64,000 bases of DNA from Flavobacteriales bacterium. GTDB lineage: Bacteria; Bacteroidota; Bacteroidia; Flavobacteriales_D; Sanyastnellaceae. The DNA is taken from assembly GCA_029238785.1 (NCBI GenBank), contig JAQWFN010000004.1:1-64000 (forward strand). The letters are read 5' to 3'. Under the pieces are notes generated by a model, which was not told the origin of the DNA, ran no database searches, and saw only the letters and a program-made list of their open reading frames with translations. The translations under genes were made by a program, and so were the position numbers. This document shows, piece after piece, positions 29,393 through 38,306 of this stretch (positions are counted from its first letter, which is position 1; every line of letters starts with the position of its first letter).

Positions 29393-29421
29393 AAAGCGGA
29401 AACCCATTGGGAATCCGCTTT
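29393..29421 (-). terminator. Terminator of rpsU
   Basis: AAAGCGGA/TCCGCTTT with an inner CCC/GGG pair, followed by seven T then ATG on the minus strand. Confidence 0.88.
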
Positions 29422-29442
29422 AGAATATCGTTTACTACTTGC

Positions 29443-29631
29443 TTAATCTTCTAATTGCAAGGTATTTTTGTAAATCGCTTTCTTCATTGCCTCTCTACGT
29501 GCAACACATGGCTTAACATAGTGCTGACGAGCTCTCAAGGCACGCATTGTACCTGTACGCTCAAATTTTTTCTTGAACTTTTTGAGTGCTCTCTCGATGT
29601 TCTCGCCTTCTTTAACAGGAATAATAAGCAT
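29443..29631 (-). CDS. rpsU: 30S ribosomal protein S21
   Basis: 62 aa, basic and helical (MLIIPVKEGENIERALKKFKKKF..TGTMRALRARQHYVKPCVARREAMKKAIYK). In this phylum S21 is thought to interact with the 16S anti-Shine-Dalgarno sequence. It has its own consensus promoter and a terminator. Confidence 0.95.
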   Translation of the reverse strand: MLIIPVKEGENIERALKKFKKKFERTGTMRALRARQHYVKPCVARREAMKKAIYKNTLQLED

Positions 29632-29654
29632 TGTCTTTTCTTTTAATTGGAGGG

Positions 29655-29685
29655 CAAAGATAAATACTTTTTTTCTTTATCCAAA
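29655..29685 (-). promoter_or_regulatory. Consensus Bacteroidota promoter of rpsU
   Basis: TTTG (29682-29685), 19-nt spacer, TATCTTTG (29655-29662), then the ATG 23 nt further on. It matches the TTTG-N19-TAnnTTTG pattern at both elements and is the clearest promoter in the window. Confidence 0.75.
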
Positions 29686-29687
29686 CC

Positions 29688-30827
29688 TTACTTCAATAAC
29701 TCTCTCGAAATAACTAATTTTTGTATCTCCGACGTTCCTTCGCCAATGGTACACAATTTAGCATCGCGATAGTACTTCTCTGCTGGGTAGTCTTTCGTAT
29801 ACCCATAACCACCAAATATCTGAACGGCTTCTGTTGCTGCTTTTACACAAACTTCACTGGCGTAGTACTTGGCCATTGCCGACTCCTTGGTCATTTTTTG
29901 TCCGGTATTTTTTAAATATGCCGACTGGTACAAAAGCATTTCAGCTGCTTCAATTTCGGTAGCCATGTCGGCCAATTTGAAAGCGATGGCCTGGAAATTT
30001 GAAATTGGTTGTCCAAATTGCTCTCTCTCTTTACTGTACTTTATACTGGCAGCAAGTGCTCCTTTTGCTATGCCTAGTGATAATGCCCCAATCGAAATTC
30101 TTCCACCATCTAGGATTTTCATCGCTTGAATAAAGCCATCACCCACCTCTCCAAGAACATTCTCTTCTGGAATGCGGCAATCTTCGAAAATCATTTCAGC
30201 CGTTTCACTCGCTCGCATACCGAGCTTGTTCTCTTTCTTGCCTCCTTGGAAACCAGGTGTCCCTCGTTCAACAATAAACGCAGTAATTCCACGGCTATCG
30301 AGCAAATCACCCGTTCTTGCCAAAACAACAGCTACATCACCACTAATCCCGTGAGTGATCCAGTTTTTAGCGCCGTTCAGAACCCATTCATTGCCTTCTT
30401 TTTTTGCTACACACTTCATGCGCATGGCATCCGAGCCTGTGTTTGCTTCTGTCAAGCCCCAAGCACCAATCCACTGACCCGAGGCCAACTTTGGGAGGTA
30501 CTTCTTTTTCTGGGCTTCATTCCCAAAACTCATGATGTGTCCGGTACATAAGCTGTTGTGTGCTGCCACCGAGAGTCCGATTGAACCACAGACTTGAGCA
30601 ATTTCGGAAATCACGGTAATATATTCGTTGTAGCCCAGACCAGCTCCTCCGTATTCTTCGGGAACCAGCACCCCCATTAAACCAAGCTCGCCCATTTTGT
30701 TGAATAGGGACTTTGGGAAGTGTTGGCTTTCGTCCCATTCCATGAAAGTTGGGCGAATTTCTTTCTCTGCAAAATCGCGCACCATTTGGGCAATCATCTG
30801 CTCGTTTTCATTATGTTCAAAGTTCAT
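29688..30827 (-). CDS. Acyl-CoA dehydrogenase (short/branched-chain type)
   Basis: 379 aa. FAD enzyme that oxidises acyl-CoA to enoyl-CoA. Visible are the ACAD signatures [21 protein letters not shown] (FAD/substrate binding), [43 protein letters not shown] and the C-terminal [37 protein letters not shown]. The Glu in YPAEKYYRD is the likely catalytic base. It probably acts in fatty-acid or branched amino-acid breakdown; the exact chain length is not readable. Monocistronic or last in the minus-strand run below apt. Confidence 0.93.
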   Translation of the reverse strand: MNFEHNENEQMIAQMVRDFAEKEIRPTFMEWDESQHFPKSLFNKMGELGLMGVLVPEEYGGAGLGYNEYITVISEIAQVCGSIGLSVAAHNSLCTGHIMSFGNEAQKKKYLPKLASGQWIGAWGLTEANTGSDAMRMKCVAKKEGNEWVLNGAKNWITHGISGDVAVVLARTGDLLDSRGITAFIVERGTPGFQGGKKENKLGMRASETAEMIFEDCRIPEENVLGEVGDGFIQAMKILDGGRISIGALSLGIAKGALAASIKYSKEREQFGQPISNFQAIAFKLADMATEIEAAEMLLYQSAYLKNTGQKMTKESAMAKYYASEVCVKAATEAVQIFGGYGYTKDYPAEKYYRDAKLCTIGEGTSEIQKLVISRELLK

Positions 30828-30895
30828 TGCTTTAAACGTTTTGAGATCGCTTAGATCGGGTTATCAAATCAGTTAATTATGGGAATCATTATCCC

Positions 30896-31435
30896 TTAAT
30901 AGCTCGCTAAAATACTAAAGTTCTCGCTGAAGGATTTTAGGCGTTCTTTTCCATTTAAAAAATCAAGTGCCAACAGGAAGGAAAAACCAACAGGTTCTGC
31001 ACCGCACTGTTTTACCAACTCGGCCGCTGCGGCAGCTGTTCCTCCTGTTGCCAAAAGATCATCGTGAATGAGTACTTTCTGTCCGGGTAAAATAGCGTCT
31101 GTGTGAATTTCGATGCACGCAGAGCCGTACTCAAGATCGTAATCGTACGAAACCGTGTCATAAGGCAATTTTCCTTTTTTCCGCACCGGAACGAAGGGCA
31201 AATCCAACTCCCAGCTCAAAGGCAAACCAAAGAAGAAACCTCTTGACTCAACTCCCATGATGACATCGAGGTTCAAGCCTTGTACTTCTTTAGCCATTTG
31301 TTTCACGATGCGCTCGCAAAGTTGTGGGTTTTGAAAAATGGGAGTAATGTCTTTGAACACGATTCCTGGCTTTGGGAAGTCATGCACATCGCGAATGTGC
31401 TTATGGAGATCTTGAATCAGGGTGTCTTTAGACAT
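30896..31435 (-). CDS. apt: Adenine phosphoribosyltransferase
   Basis: 179 aa. Converts adenine and PRPP to AMP (purine salvage). The N-terminal FPKPGIVFKDITPIF and the PRPP loop VLIHDDLLATGGTA (121-134) are diagnostic. Its start overlaps the stop of the HhH protein gene by 19 nt, so the two are co-transcribed. Confidence 0.96.
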   Translation of the reverse strand: MSKDTLIQDLHKHIRDVHDFPKPGIVFKDITPIFQNPQLCERIVKQMAKEVQGLNLDVIMGVESRGFFFGLPLSWELDLPFVPVRKKGKLPYDTVSYDYDLEYGSACIEIHTDAILPGQKVLIHDDLLATGGTAAAAAELVKQCGAEPVGFSFLLALDFLNGKERLKSFSENFSILASY

Positions 31436-32370
31436 AGGTAGGGCCGAATCTTTTCTAATAGCTCTTCAGAAATTACAACACATTTCAGTATATCTTGTTC
31501 AACTTGAAATGCACCGTGTTCTGTTCTGAAAGCTACTAGTGCTTTACTTTGATTTCGGCTAAGGTAAGGATGTTGAGCGAGTTCTTCAGCACTCGCACTG
31601 TTAATTGGAAGGCATTGCACTTGGTTTGGGTCAATGAAGGTGGAATTCTCGAGAATAAGCAGTGTTTCTTCATGGATATTGTACAGTTCCTTGAACTGAG
31701 TCATATCATGAAAGCCACCGAGCGCGTTTCGGTAGTTCACCAGCTTATTTGCGTAATAGCTGCCTATACCGCGTATTTCCATTAAGGCTGTGGTGTCTGC
31801 TATGTTGATGTTCACGCGCTGCTGTTCTCTTTCAAAAGCTTGATCAATGATTGTTTCCTCGCGCTCGAGACGATCTTCTTTTTGACGAGGTTTAGATTGT
31901 TCTTTTCGCTCTGGGATTGGGAATACAAAATCATCTGCAAAGAAATCTACCCATTCATCTGAAAGCACGTACACCTTTTTCAGATCTTCTAAGGAATAAA
32001 ACCTTGCCCCTTTTGAGCAGTACTTATTGATGCTTCGAACTTGTTTTTCACTCAAACCCCGGCTCAACCAATCTTGATCTGTGGCATTGTTTGGATTGAA
32101 TGCTCCTTGAAGCGACCAGTTGATCGAGGAGTTACTTTCTTCGCCTCCCTTATTCGGTCTCACAGCCCTTTTTGCTTCGAAGGATTGAGCTTTTGCTAAA
32201 GAGTCTTGAAGCCACAAAGCCATAAGCCTCGATTTTTGTTCCGGGCTTATGGCTTCAATTGCTGTTCTTCTTTGAACGAAACTTGCCAACAGGGCAAGCG
32301 CCGTTCCTAGAAGGAGAACGACCATCACCCCTCTGAATTCTTCTTTCCTAAACCAAAAAAATGAATCCAT
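31417..32370 (-). CDS. ComEA-like helix-hairpin-helix DNA-binding protein
   Basis: 317 aa. It begins with a membrane helix (FRGVMVVLLLGTALALLASFV) and a basic linker, then contains HhH motifs: VNINIADTTALMEIRGIGSYYANKLVNYRNALGGFHDMTQFKELY and LPINSASAEELAQHPYLSRNQSKALVAFRTEHGAFQ. An earlier degenerate copy is at FNPNNATDQDWLSRGLSEKQVRSI. It resembles ComEA, which binds incoming DNA in the periplasm during transformation, but this version is longer and its role is unproven. It lies 17 nt after the AGCS gene and overlaps apt by 19 nt. Confidence 0.8.
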   Translation of the reverse strand: MDSFFWFRKEEFRGVMVVLLLGTALALLASFVQRRTAIEAISPEQKSRLMALWLQDSLAKAQSFEAKRAVRPNKGGEESNSSINWSLQGAFNPNNATDQDWLSRGLSEKQVRSINKYCSKGARFYSLEDLKKVYVLSDEWVDFFADDFVFPIPERKEQSKPRQKEDRLEREETIIDQAFEREQQRVNINIADTTALMEIRGIGSYYANKLVNYRNALGGFHDMTQFKELYNIHEETLLILENSTFIDPNQVQCLPINSASAEELAQHPYLSRNQSKALVAFRTEHGAFQVEQDILKCVVISEELLEKIRPYLCLKTP

Positions 32371-32387
32371 AAAGGACGAGTTTAATG

Positions 32388-34301
32388 TTATTTGTATCGT
32401 TTAATTTCTCCTGATTTAACTCGGGCCATGTAGCTTTGTAAATCGCCCCATATTTCAGGAGCCAAGAAATACAAGCCAAGAACGTTAGGGAAACACATCG
32501 CAAAAATCATGGCATCGCCAAAATCGAATACTTGATTAGCACTGATCGCTGAGCCTACAACTACGAAAAGACAAAAGATAACTTTGTAAGAGATGTTGGC
32601 TGTTCTTCCTTCACCAAACACATAGGTCCATGCTTTTAATCCATAGTACGACCATGAGATCATCGTAGACAAGGCGAATAGGATCACTGCTACAGTTAAA
32701 ACAATAGGGAACCATGAAATACTTTGCGCAAAGGCACTGCTCGTAAGTCCAATGGCATCAAGATCTCCTGCTTTTTCGTTAATGAATACTTCTGTTGCTG
32801 TGAACGACCCGTAATCAGAAATAACGATAACCAATGCCGTCATGGTGCAGATAACAACAGTATCAATGAAAGGCTCGAGTAATGAAACTAATCCCTCAGA
32901 AATTGGTTCATCTGTTTTTGCTGCAGAGTGCGCAATAGAAGCCGAACCGATACCTGCTTCATTGGAGAAGGCCGCTCTACGGAAACCTTGAATAAGCACC
33001 CCAATGAGTCCACCGTACATCGCTTCAGCGTTAAAAGCGCCACTAAATATTTGTCCGAAAGCAGCTGGAATTTCACTAAAGTTCATCACCAAAACAACAA
33101 GAGCAGCAACAACATAGATTCCAACCATGAAAGGCACAACCTTATCTGTCACACGCGCAATGCTCTTAATTCCGCCAATGATGATCACTCCAACAATTGC
33201 GGCCATCAACACACCGAAGATCCAGCCTCGCTGATAGAAAACTGATTCCATACCTCCAGTTGCTTCAGTAAGGAGTGCAGTGGCTTGGTTGATTTGCACC
33301 ATATTTCCTCCACCAAAAGAACCGCCAATACAAGCAATGGCAAATAAAACGGCAAGTACTTTACCAAGTTTACCAAGGTTTCTCTTCGCTAGTCCTTTCG
33401 ATAAATAATACATCGGTCCGCCAGAAACCGACCCATCCGCATTGACATTTCTATATTTAACACCCAGTGTACATTCAACAAATTTGGTACTCATTCCAAG
33501 TAAACCTGCTACAATCATCCAAAACGTTGCACCAGCTCCACCGAGAGAGACGGCAACCGCCACACCTGCGATATTTCCAATTCCTACAGTTCCTGAAAGT
33601 GCTGCGGTGAGTGCTTGAAAGTGGGATACCTCTCCAGAGTCGTTTGGGTCATCGAACCTTCCTCGAACAACGTCAAGCGCATGTTTAAAACCTCGAATAT
33701 TAATGAAGCGAAAGAAGAATGTAAAGAATACCGCTCCTACCACTAGCCATATTAGAACGAATGGGATTTCAATGTTCTTATGCTTGATTCGGAATTTACT
33801 TCCTATCGCCATGTTGTCAGAAAGGCCGTCTATTTGGATGCTTGTGCTTTTCCCATCGAGTAACTCTAGTGAGATTGGTTCACCAATGTTGACCTTATCT
33901 ACGCTAAAAGCTTTTGTTTCTTTACCACTTTGAAGTTCGTAATTGAGCGACATGCCCTCTTCGGTTCTACTAAGTATTACTGGTACTCCTTTTAATGGGT
34001 CTGCATCCAAGTCTACGCTCGCCGTAGGAATTGTTCCATCCAGTACCATTCGGTAACGCTTTGTTTTTTCATCCCAACGTTCCACTACAACCTCTTCGCC
34101 AATTGGCAGAGAGTAAAAAATCACTTTGGAGACATTTTTAGTGATGGGCTCCATGAATGCATTCACTCGCTGATCGAGTGTTAATGGTTCATTACCAGTA
34201 CTTTCTTGGGCATAAGTTGTACTGAATAGAAAAGAAAAAATCAATAAAAGTTTTACGCGTAGTAGCTTGCTAAACATAGAGATGGTTTTGGTTTTGCCCA
34301 A
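32388..34301 (-). CDS. AGCS-family Na+/alanine (amino acid) symporter with N-terminal extracytoplasmic extension
   Basis: 637 aa, well above the 450-500 aa typical of the family. The transporter part begins near residue 185 ([22 protein letters not shown]) and carries the AGCS signatures [48 protein letters not shown] and [21 protein letters not shown]. It should co-transport Na+ (or H+) with alanine, glycine or a similar amino acid. The first 180 residues hold a signal-like helix ([15 protein letters not shown]) and a beta-rich region rather than transmembrane helices, and look like a periplasmic domain. Confidence 0.87.
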   Translation of the reverse strand: MGKTKTISMFSKLLRVKLLLIFSFLFSTTYAQESTGNEPLTLDQRVNAFMEPITKNVSKVIFYSLPIGEEVVVERWDEKTKRYRMVLDGTIPTASVDLDADPLKGVPVILSRTEEGMSLNYELQSGKETKAFSVDKVNIGEPISLELLDGKSTSIQIDGLSDNMAIGSKFRIKHKNIEIPFVLIWLVVGAVFFTFFFRFINIRGFKHALDVVRGRFDDPNDSGEVSHFQALTAALSGTVGIGNIAGVAVAVSLGGAGATFWMIVAGLLGMSTKFVECTLGVKYRNVNADGSVSGGPMYYLSKGLAKRNLGKLGKVLAVLFAIACIGGSFGGGNMVQINQATALLTEATGGMESVFYQRGWIFGVLMAAIVGVIIIGGIKSIARVTDKVVPFMVGIYVVAALVVLVMNFSEIPAAFGQIFSGAFNAEAMYGGLIGVLIQGFRRAAFSNEAGIGSASIAHSAAKTDEPISEGLVSLLEPFIDTVVICTMTALVIVISDYGSFTATEVFINEKAGDLDAIGLTSSAFAQSISWFPIVLTVAVILFALSTMISWSYYGLKAWTYVFGEGRTANISYKVIFCLFVVVGSAISANQVFDFGDAMIFAMCFPNVLGLYFLAPEIWGDLQSYMARVKSGEIKRYK

Positions 34302-34334
34302 ATATATATAAGTTTTAATGGAAGGGCGAATTGC

Positions 34335-35360
34335 TTAAACAGTAGTTTGTATTCCGAGTATTCTATTTAGTAAACGTATTTGGTCTGGATTCCCCAAGAC
34401 AAACAACTTGCACTTTGGGAGGATTTGTGTTTCCGGACCAGGATTAATGACGTAGTCTCCTTCGGCTTTATACCCAATGATGTTTATCCCAAAGCGATTG
34501 TGTTGTTGGAGCTCACCAAGTGTTTTGTAGCGGAAGTTATCTGGCAGGTCTTCGAATTGAATTTCTTCGAGGTTGATTCCACTTCCTCCTTGGATTCTGA
34601 TATGATCGAGAAATTCGATAACATCGGGGTTAACAACGAGTGATGCCATGTGAGCACCACCAACTTTATCGGGCATGATGACATTTGTGGCACCTGCGAT
34701 TCTGAGTTTGTGACACGACTCGGTTTTAGAAGCTCTAGAGATGATGACCAAATTTTTATTCAATTCGCGGGCGGTGAGCACCACATAGAGATTATCCGCA
34801 TCGTGGGGAAGGGTTGTGATGATGGCTTTTGCTCTGTGTATTCCTGCGCGAATGAGGTTTTCATCCTTTGTTGCATCGCCTTCAACAAGTACAATACGCT
34901 CGTCTTCAGGGGAGGTATTAATTTTGTCGAGAGCAGTTTCGAGCACCAAAATTTCTTGATTGTGATCAACCAGCTCTGAGCAAGCCATTTCACCCACACG
35001 ACCATAACCGCACACAATAACGTGTCCGCTCAACTTTTCTAAGCGTTTTTCCAATTGTCTTGTTTTAAAGAGGTTTTTATACTCACCAGCAACAAAGTAG
35101 GTGGTGATAGCTGAAATCGTATATGCAAAGGTTCCGATGCTTGAAACAATCAAAAACGAAGTGAAGATCATACCAAGCGGGCTCAGTGGTCTCACCTCAC
35201 CAAAACCAACAGTGGAAACGGTGATCACCGTCATGTAAAGCGATTCAACAAAGGTGTATCCTTCAATAAACATGTAGCCCAAGCTCCCTATGGCAATTAC
35301 GATCAATACCGTAAAGACCGAATAGAAAATCCGACTAAATATTTTAAGGTTGTGAATCAC
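34335..35360 (-). CDS. K+ channel with TrkA-N/RCK domain
   Basis: 341 aa. Two transmembrane helices flank a pore loop with the selectivity filter TVGFGE (residues 50-55). This is followed by a cytosolic RCK domain with Rossmann loop GYGRVG (118-123) and a TrkA-C part. The 2TM-plus-RCK layout matches MthK-type channels gated by a ligand bound to the RCK ring. It abuts the PspC gene (no gap), which suggests a shared membrane-stress transcript. Confidence 0.9.
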   Translation of the reverse strand: MIHNLKIFSRIFYSVFTVLIVIAIGSLGYMFIEGYTFVESLYMTVITVSTVGFGEVRPLSPLGMIFTSFLIVSSIGTFAYTISAITTYFVAGEYKNLFKTRQLEKRLEKLSGHVIVCGYGRVGEMACSELVDHNQEILVLETALDKINTSPEDERIVLVEGDATKDENLIRAGIHRAKAIITTLPHDADNLYVVLTARELNKNLVIISRASKTESCHKLRIAGATNVIMPDKVGGAHMASLVVNPDVIEFLDHIRIQGGSGINLEEIQFEDLPDNFRYKTLGELQQHNRFGINIIGYKAEGDYVINPGPETQILPKCKLFVLGNPDQIRLLNRILGIQTTV

Positions 35361-35594
35361 TTATTTGAGCTCCCAGATGGTGGTACGTTTGCTAAAGCGC
35401 GGCTTGAAGTAATGCTTGTTTTCAAGAATGAAAGCCATTACTAGGTAGATGATTATTGGCGAACCAAGCGCTATAAAACTGAGGTAGATAAAGGACAAGC
35501 GCACCTTGTGAGCGGCGATACCGAATTTATCTCCCCACCATGCACAAACGCCATAAGCCTGCCTTTCAAAGAAATCAATGGTAGCTTTTATCAT
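35361..35594 (-). CDS. PspC-domain small membrane protein
   Basis: 77 aa. The PspC signature is present: AYGVCAWWGDKFGIAAHKVRLSFIYLSFIALGSPIIIYLVMAFI, with two hydrophobic stretches. In other bacteria PspC senses envelope stress with PspA and PspB; neither partner is next to it here. It sits with a 1-nt gap between the DUF2851 gene and the K+ channel gene, so all three are probably one operon. Confidence 0.82.
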   Translation of the reverse strand: MIKATIDFFERQAYGVCAWWGDKFGIAAHKVRLSFIYLSFIALGSPIIIYLVMAFILENKHYFKPRFSKRTTIWELK

Positions 35595-35595
35595 T

Positions 35596-36864
35596 TCAAG
35601 TGGTTTTTAAAATTTGGTTTCCTATGGAGCAAGATAAACATTTTTTGTGAGTACACTTTGATTTGTAAAGTTCTATTAAACCCTGACTTTCCAACATGTT
35701 CCGAACGGGCACTCCACTTTCCTTCCATAAGCGGAGGGTTTTATTCTCTTCTGGCGGGATGTTGTGGAATCGGTCAATGATTAATGTCTTCAACTCATCT
35801 ATTTGATGATGAACGGCATAGGCAAAAATGAGTGGAAGGTGTGCATTCACAAGAATGGTATTGGCGCTGGTCTTGCCCATCTTCAACTTGGGGTTCACCC
35901 CTTTTATTCCATGAAGTAATTTGTCGATTTCTTCTGTCCACTTTTCTCCGCCTTGAAGTTGAAAGATTGCATCATCCATATTCAACTCATTCAAGAGATA
36001 GGCCATCTTAAAGCCGCGAAGATGAAGTGCTTTGCATAATTGAAACAGCCGTTGGGTGGGGAAATTCGCTGGATGTACCTGTCCGAAATTCCATTGCACC
36101 TTTTCCATGGCTACTAAACCATAGGCACTTTTTAGCATCATATACACCCGCTTTAATGGATCATTTGGAGGGCGTTCCTCCAGCCAACCGGCTTGTCCGA
36201 AAAGCAGTGCTATGATTTTGAGTTGATCATCTCGATAGCGTTCAATCAATTTCCAAGGAACTCTTTCTGCCAGATGAATAAAAGCCAACTTGTTCAAACC
36301 AAAACCAAAAGCCGCACAAAGTGTTGTCCAAGCCGTGGTGTTCCAATCGCCTTGATTGAGCTCTAGTCGTTCTAGAATGTCAGCCGCTCGTTGCTCAATG
36401 CGGTTCACGAACATTCTGGTGATGTTGTGCTGAATAATCATTGGCTCAACTGTTTTGATCAACTTGGCGCAAGGGATTTCTTCTGCGTGAGGAAGCTGTC
36501 TTTGATATTGCTGCCAGTGTTTTTCATCGCATCGCGATTTCAGCTCAAGCACGGGCAAAACCTCTCCTTCATTCATAACTACCTCCCTATTGTGTTCCCA
36601 AACCACATGAAGCACAACTCCTTTATAAGCTTCATCGTTTTCGTGTTTGTGGGCGAACCAATCAGAAGACTTCAAATGAATTTCAATATGCCCAAACCAA
36701 TTCACTCCAGCGATGTTGATTTTGGCTTCCAAAAAGTCTGGACCAGCATGGTGATTATAATCTCCACGATAGAGCACTTCAATTTTTTCGCCTCTAGTGG
36801 TCTCAAGGTCAGCACAGTTAAAGTGCTGAAATTTCCAGATGTAGTGTAGATATTCTTCGATCAT
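35596..36864 (-). CDS. DUF2851 family protein, function unknown
   Basis: 422 aa from ATG 36864 (MIEEYLHYIWKFQHFNCADL), the family N-terminus; the frame is open further up to 37035 but that part is not conserved in kind. The family segments GDYNHHAGPDFLEAKI, GHIEIHLKSSDWFAHKHENDEAYKGVVLHVVWEHN and FGFGLNKLAFIHLAERVPW are clear. A Cys pair near the end (CTHKKCLSCSIG) may bind a metal. DUF2851 is restricted mainly to Bacteroidota and has no known role. First gene of the DUF2851-PspC-channel run. Confidence 0.85.
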   Translation of the reverse strand: MIEEYLHYIWKFQHFNCADLETTRGEKIEVLYRGDYNHHAGPDFLEAKINIAGVNWFGHIEIHLKSSDWFAHKHENDEAYKGVVLHVVWEHNREVVMNEGEVLPVLELKSRCDEKHWQQYQRQLPHAEEIPCAKLIKTVEPMIIQHNITRMFVNRIEQRAADILERLELNQGDWNTTAWTTLCAAFGFGLNKLAFIHLAERVPWKLIERYRDDQLKIIALLFGQAGWLEERPPNDPLKRVYMMLKSAYGLVAMEKVQWNFGQVHPANFPTQRLFQLCKALHLRGFKMAYLLNELNMDDAIFQLQGGEKWTEEIDKLLHGIKGVNPKLKMGKTSANTILVNAHLPLIFAYAVHHQIDELKTLIIDRFHNIPPEENKTLRLWKESGVPVRNMLESQGLIELYKSKCTHKKCLSCSIGNQILKTT

Positions 36865-36940
36865 GTAACAAATGTGCAACATGAAACGTAGCCGCACAGA
36901 ACCAATTTGCCAATGATATTCAGTATCTTGCGGCTGAAAA

Positions 36941-37490
36941 ATTAACGCTAAAAAAAAAACGCTCACCTTTTTAGGCCTTGATGTGGCCTTGATGATTTTC
37001 ACGGGTTGTGAAAAAATCACAGAACAATCGTTCAATGTTCAAATCGCCAAAGACTTCAACATCAACATGGAAGAAGGAACGGCTTCATTTAATCTTGAAG
37101 AAGTATTCTCAAGCTTGAGTAGTGAAGAATTAGATCAAGTTAAAGAAAGCATCATCAATTACCGAATCAACTCCATCAGCTACAAAATCTGGGAGTTTGG
37201 AGGAAGTGAAACAGCTTACTCTTGATGGTTTATTGAAGTTTGCTAAAGTGAATGATGACAACGACTTCGTTTCTTACGTGATTCCTGAAATTCTTTTGTC
37301 GGCAACGAGTAATGATGACGCTAGAAATACCATTGAATTCTCAGCAGAAGACAACCAGAAAATTGTTGGTTACTTGCTTGATGGCAATTCAATTAAAGTA
37401 TTGGCTAACGGTAACGTAAGCGAGCAGCCTGCAAGCTTCGTTCTTCAGGTAGTGGCAGATGTAACTGCTACGGCTGAGATTGAAGAGTAA
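36941..37490 (+). pseudogene. Frameshifted small lipoprotein gene
   Basis: Two overlapping frames (about 36983-37225 and 37197-37490) read as one protein broken by a single extra base near 37195-37200. Frame 1 gives ..MIFTGCEKITEQSFNVQIAKD..INSISYKIWEF; frame 2 continues VKQLTLDGLLKFAKVNDDNDFVSYV and ends VVADVTATAEIEE. The lipobox is FTGC. The start is also abnormal: the open frame contains no ATG before the signal (only ATT at 36941 or GTG at 36983), a 10-A run lies at 36950-36959, and GGCCTTGATG is repeated in tandem at 36974-36994. It is either a decayed gene or base-level errors; I do not recognise the family. Confidence 0.7.
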
Positions 37491-37493
37491 GGC

Positions 37494-38306
37494 TTAAATA
37501 ATACCACGATCTTTTAAAAGCGCTTCCATTGTTTCTTGCAATTGGAGCGCTTTTTTTCTGGCCACATTGGCGAAATCAGGAGTGCTATCGGCATAAATGA
37601 TTCCTCGAGAAGAGTTGATGAGGAGACCTACATCTTTGGTCATACCGTATTTCACAACATCTTCGACTGTTCCACCTTGTGCCCCCACTCCTGGAACGAG
37701 TAAGAAATGTTCAGGTGCTTCTTCTCTAATGGCCTTGAAGCCTTCTGGTCTTGTTGCTCCAACAACAAACATCAATTGATCTTCATTCCCCCAGGTGCAG
37801 CATTTTCTGATGACTTGTCGGAACAGTTCCGGACTCCCATGCCACTGAAAATCGGCGGCTCCTTTGTTGGAGGTCATGGCGAGAACAATGGTCCACTTTC
37901 CTTCAAATTCGAGAAATGGGCGAACACTGTCTTCCCCCATGTAAGGAGCTACAGTGATCGCATCAGCACCAAGTTGATTGAACATGGCTTCAGCGTAATA
38001 TTTTGAGGTATTTCCAATATCACCTCTTTTCGCATCGGCAATGACCAAACAATCTTTTGGGATGAGTGCGATGCTTCGCTCTAATGCATCCCATCCTTTA
38101 GCTCCATAGCGTTCATAAAACGCCAAGTTGGGCTTATAAGCTACACATAAGTCGCTGGTAGCTTCAATGATGGCTTTGTTGAATTCGAAAAGGGCATCCG
38201 GGTGGTCTTTTAAATGACTTGGAATCTTGTCTAAATCTGTGTCAAGGCCAATACATAGGAAGCTTTTTTTCGCTTTTATTTGTTCAATCAGTGCTGCTCT
38301 TGTCAT
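37494..38306 (-). CDS. pyrF: Orotidine 5'-phosphate decarboxylase (type 2)
   Basis: 270 aa, the longer bacterial form. Converts OMP to UMP. The catalytic D-K-D set is ADAKRGD (D91, K93, D96), with AVYKPNLAFYERYG-type and LLVPGVGAQGG motifs also present. Its start overlaps the prfA stop by 4 nt (ATGA), so it is translated with prfA. The 3' end is 3 nt from the convergent lipoprotein gene. Confidence 0.95.
   Translation of the reverse strand: MTRAALIEQIKAKKSFLCIGLDTDLDKIPSHLKDHPDALFEFNKAIIEATSDLCVAYKPNLAFYERYGAKGWDALERSIALIPKDCLVIADAKRGDIGNTSKYYAEAMFNQLGADAITVAPYMGEDSVRPFLEFEGKWTIVLAMTSNKGAADFQWHGSPELFRQVIRKCCTWGNEDQLMFVVGATRPEGFKAIREEAPEHFLLVPGVGAQGGTVEDVVKYGMTKDVGLLINSSRGIIYADSTPDFANVARKKALQLQETMEALLKDRGII

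Noticed and set aside
36391-36849. Open frame opposite DUF2851
   Set aside because: Same reason: antisense shadow with no family marks.
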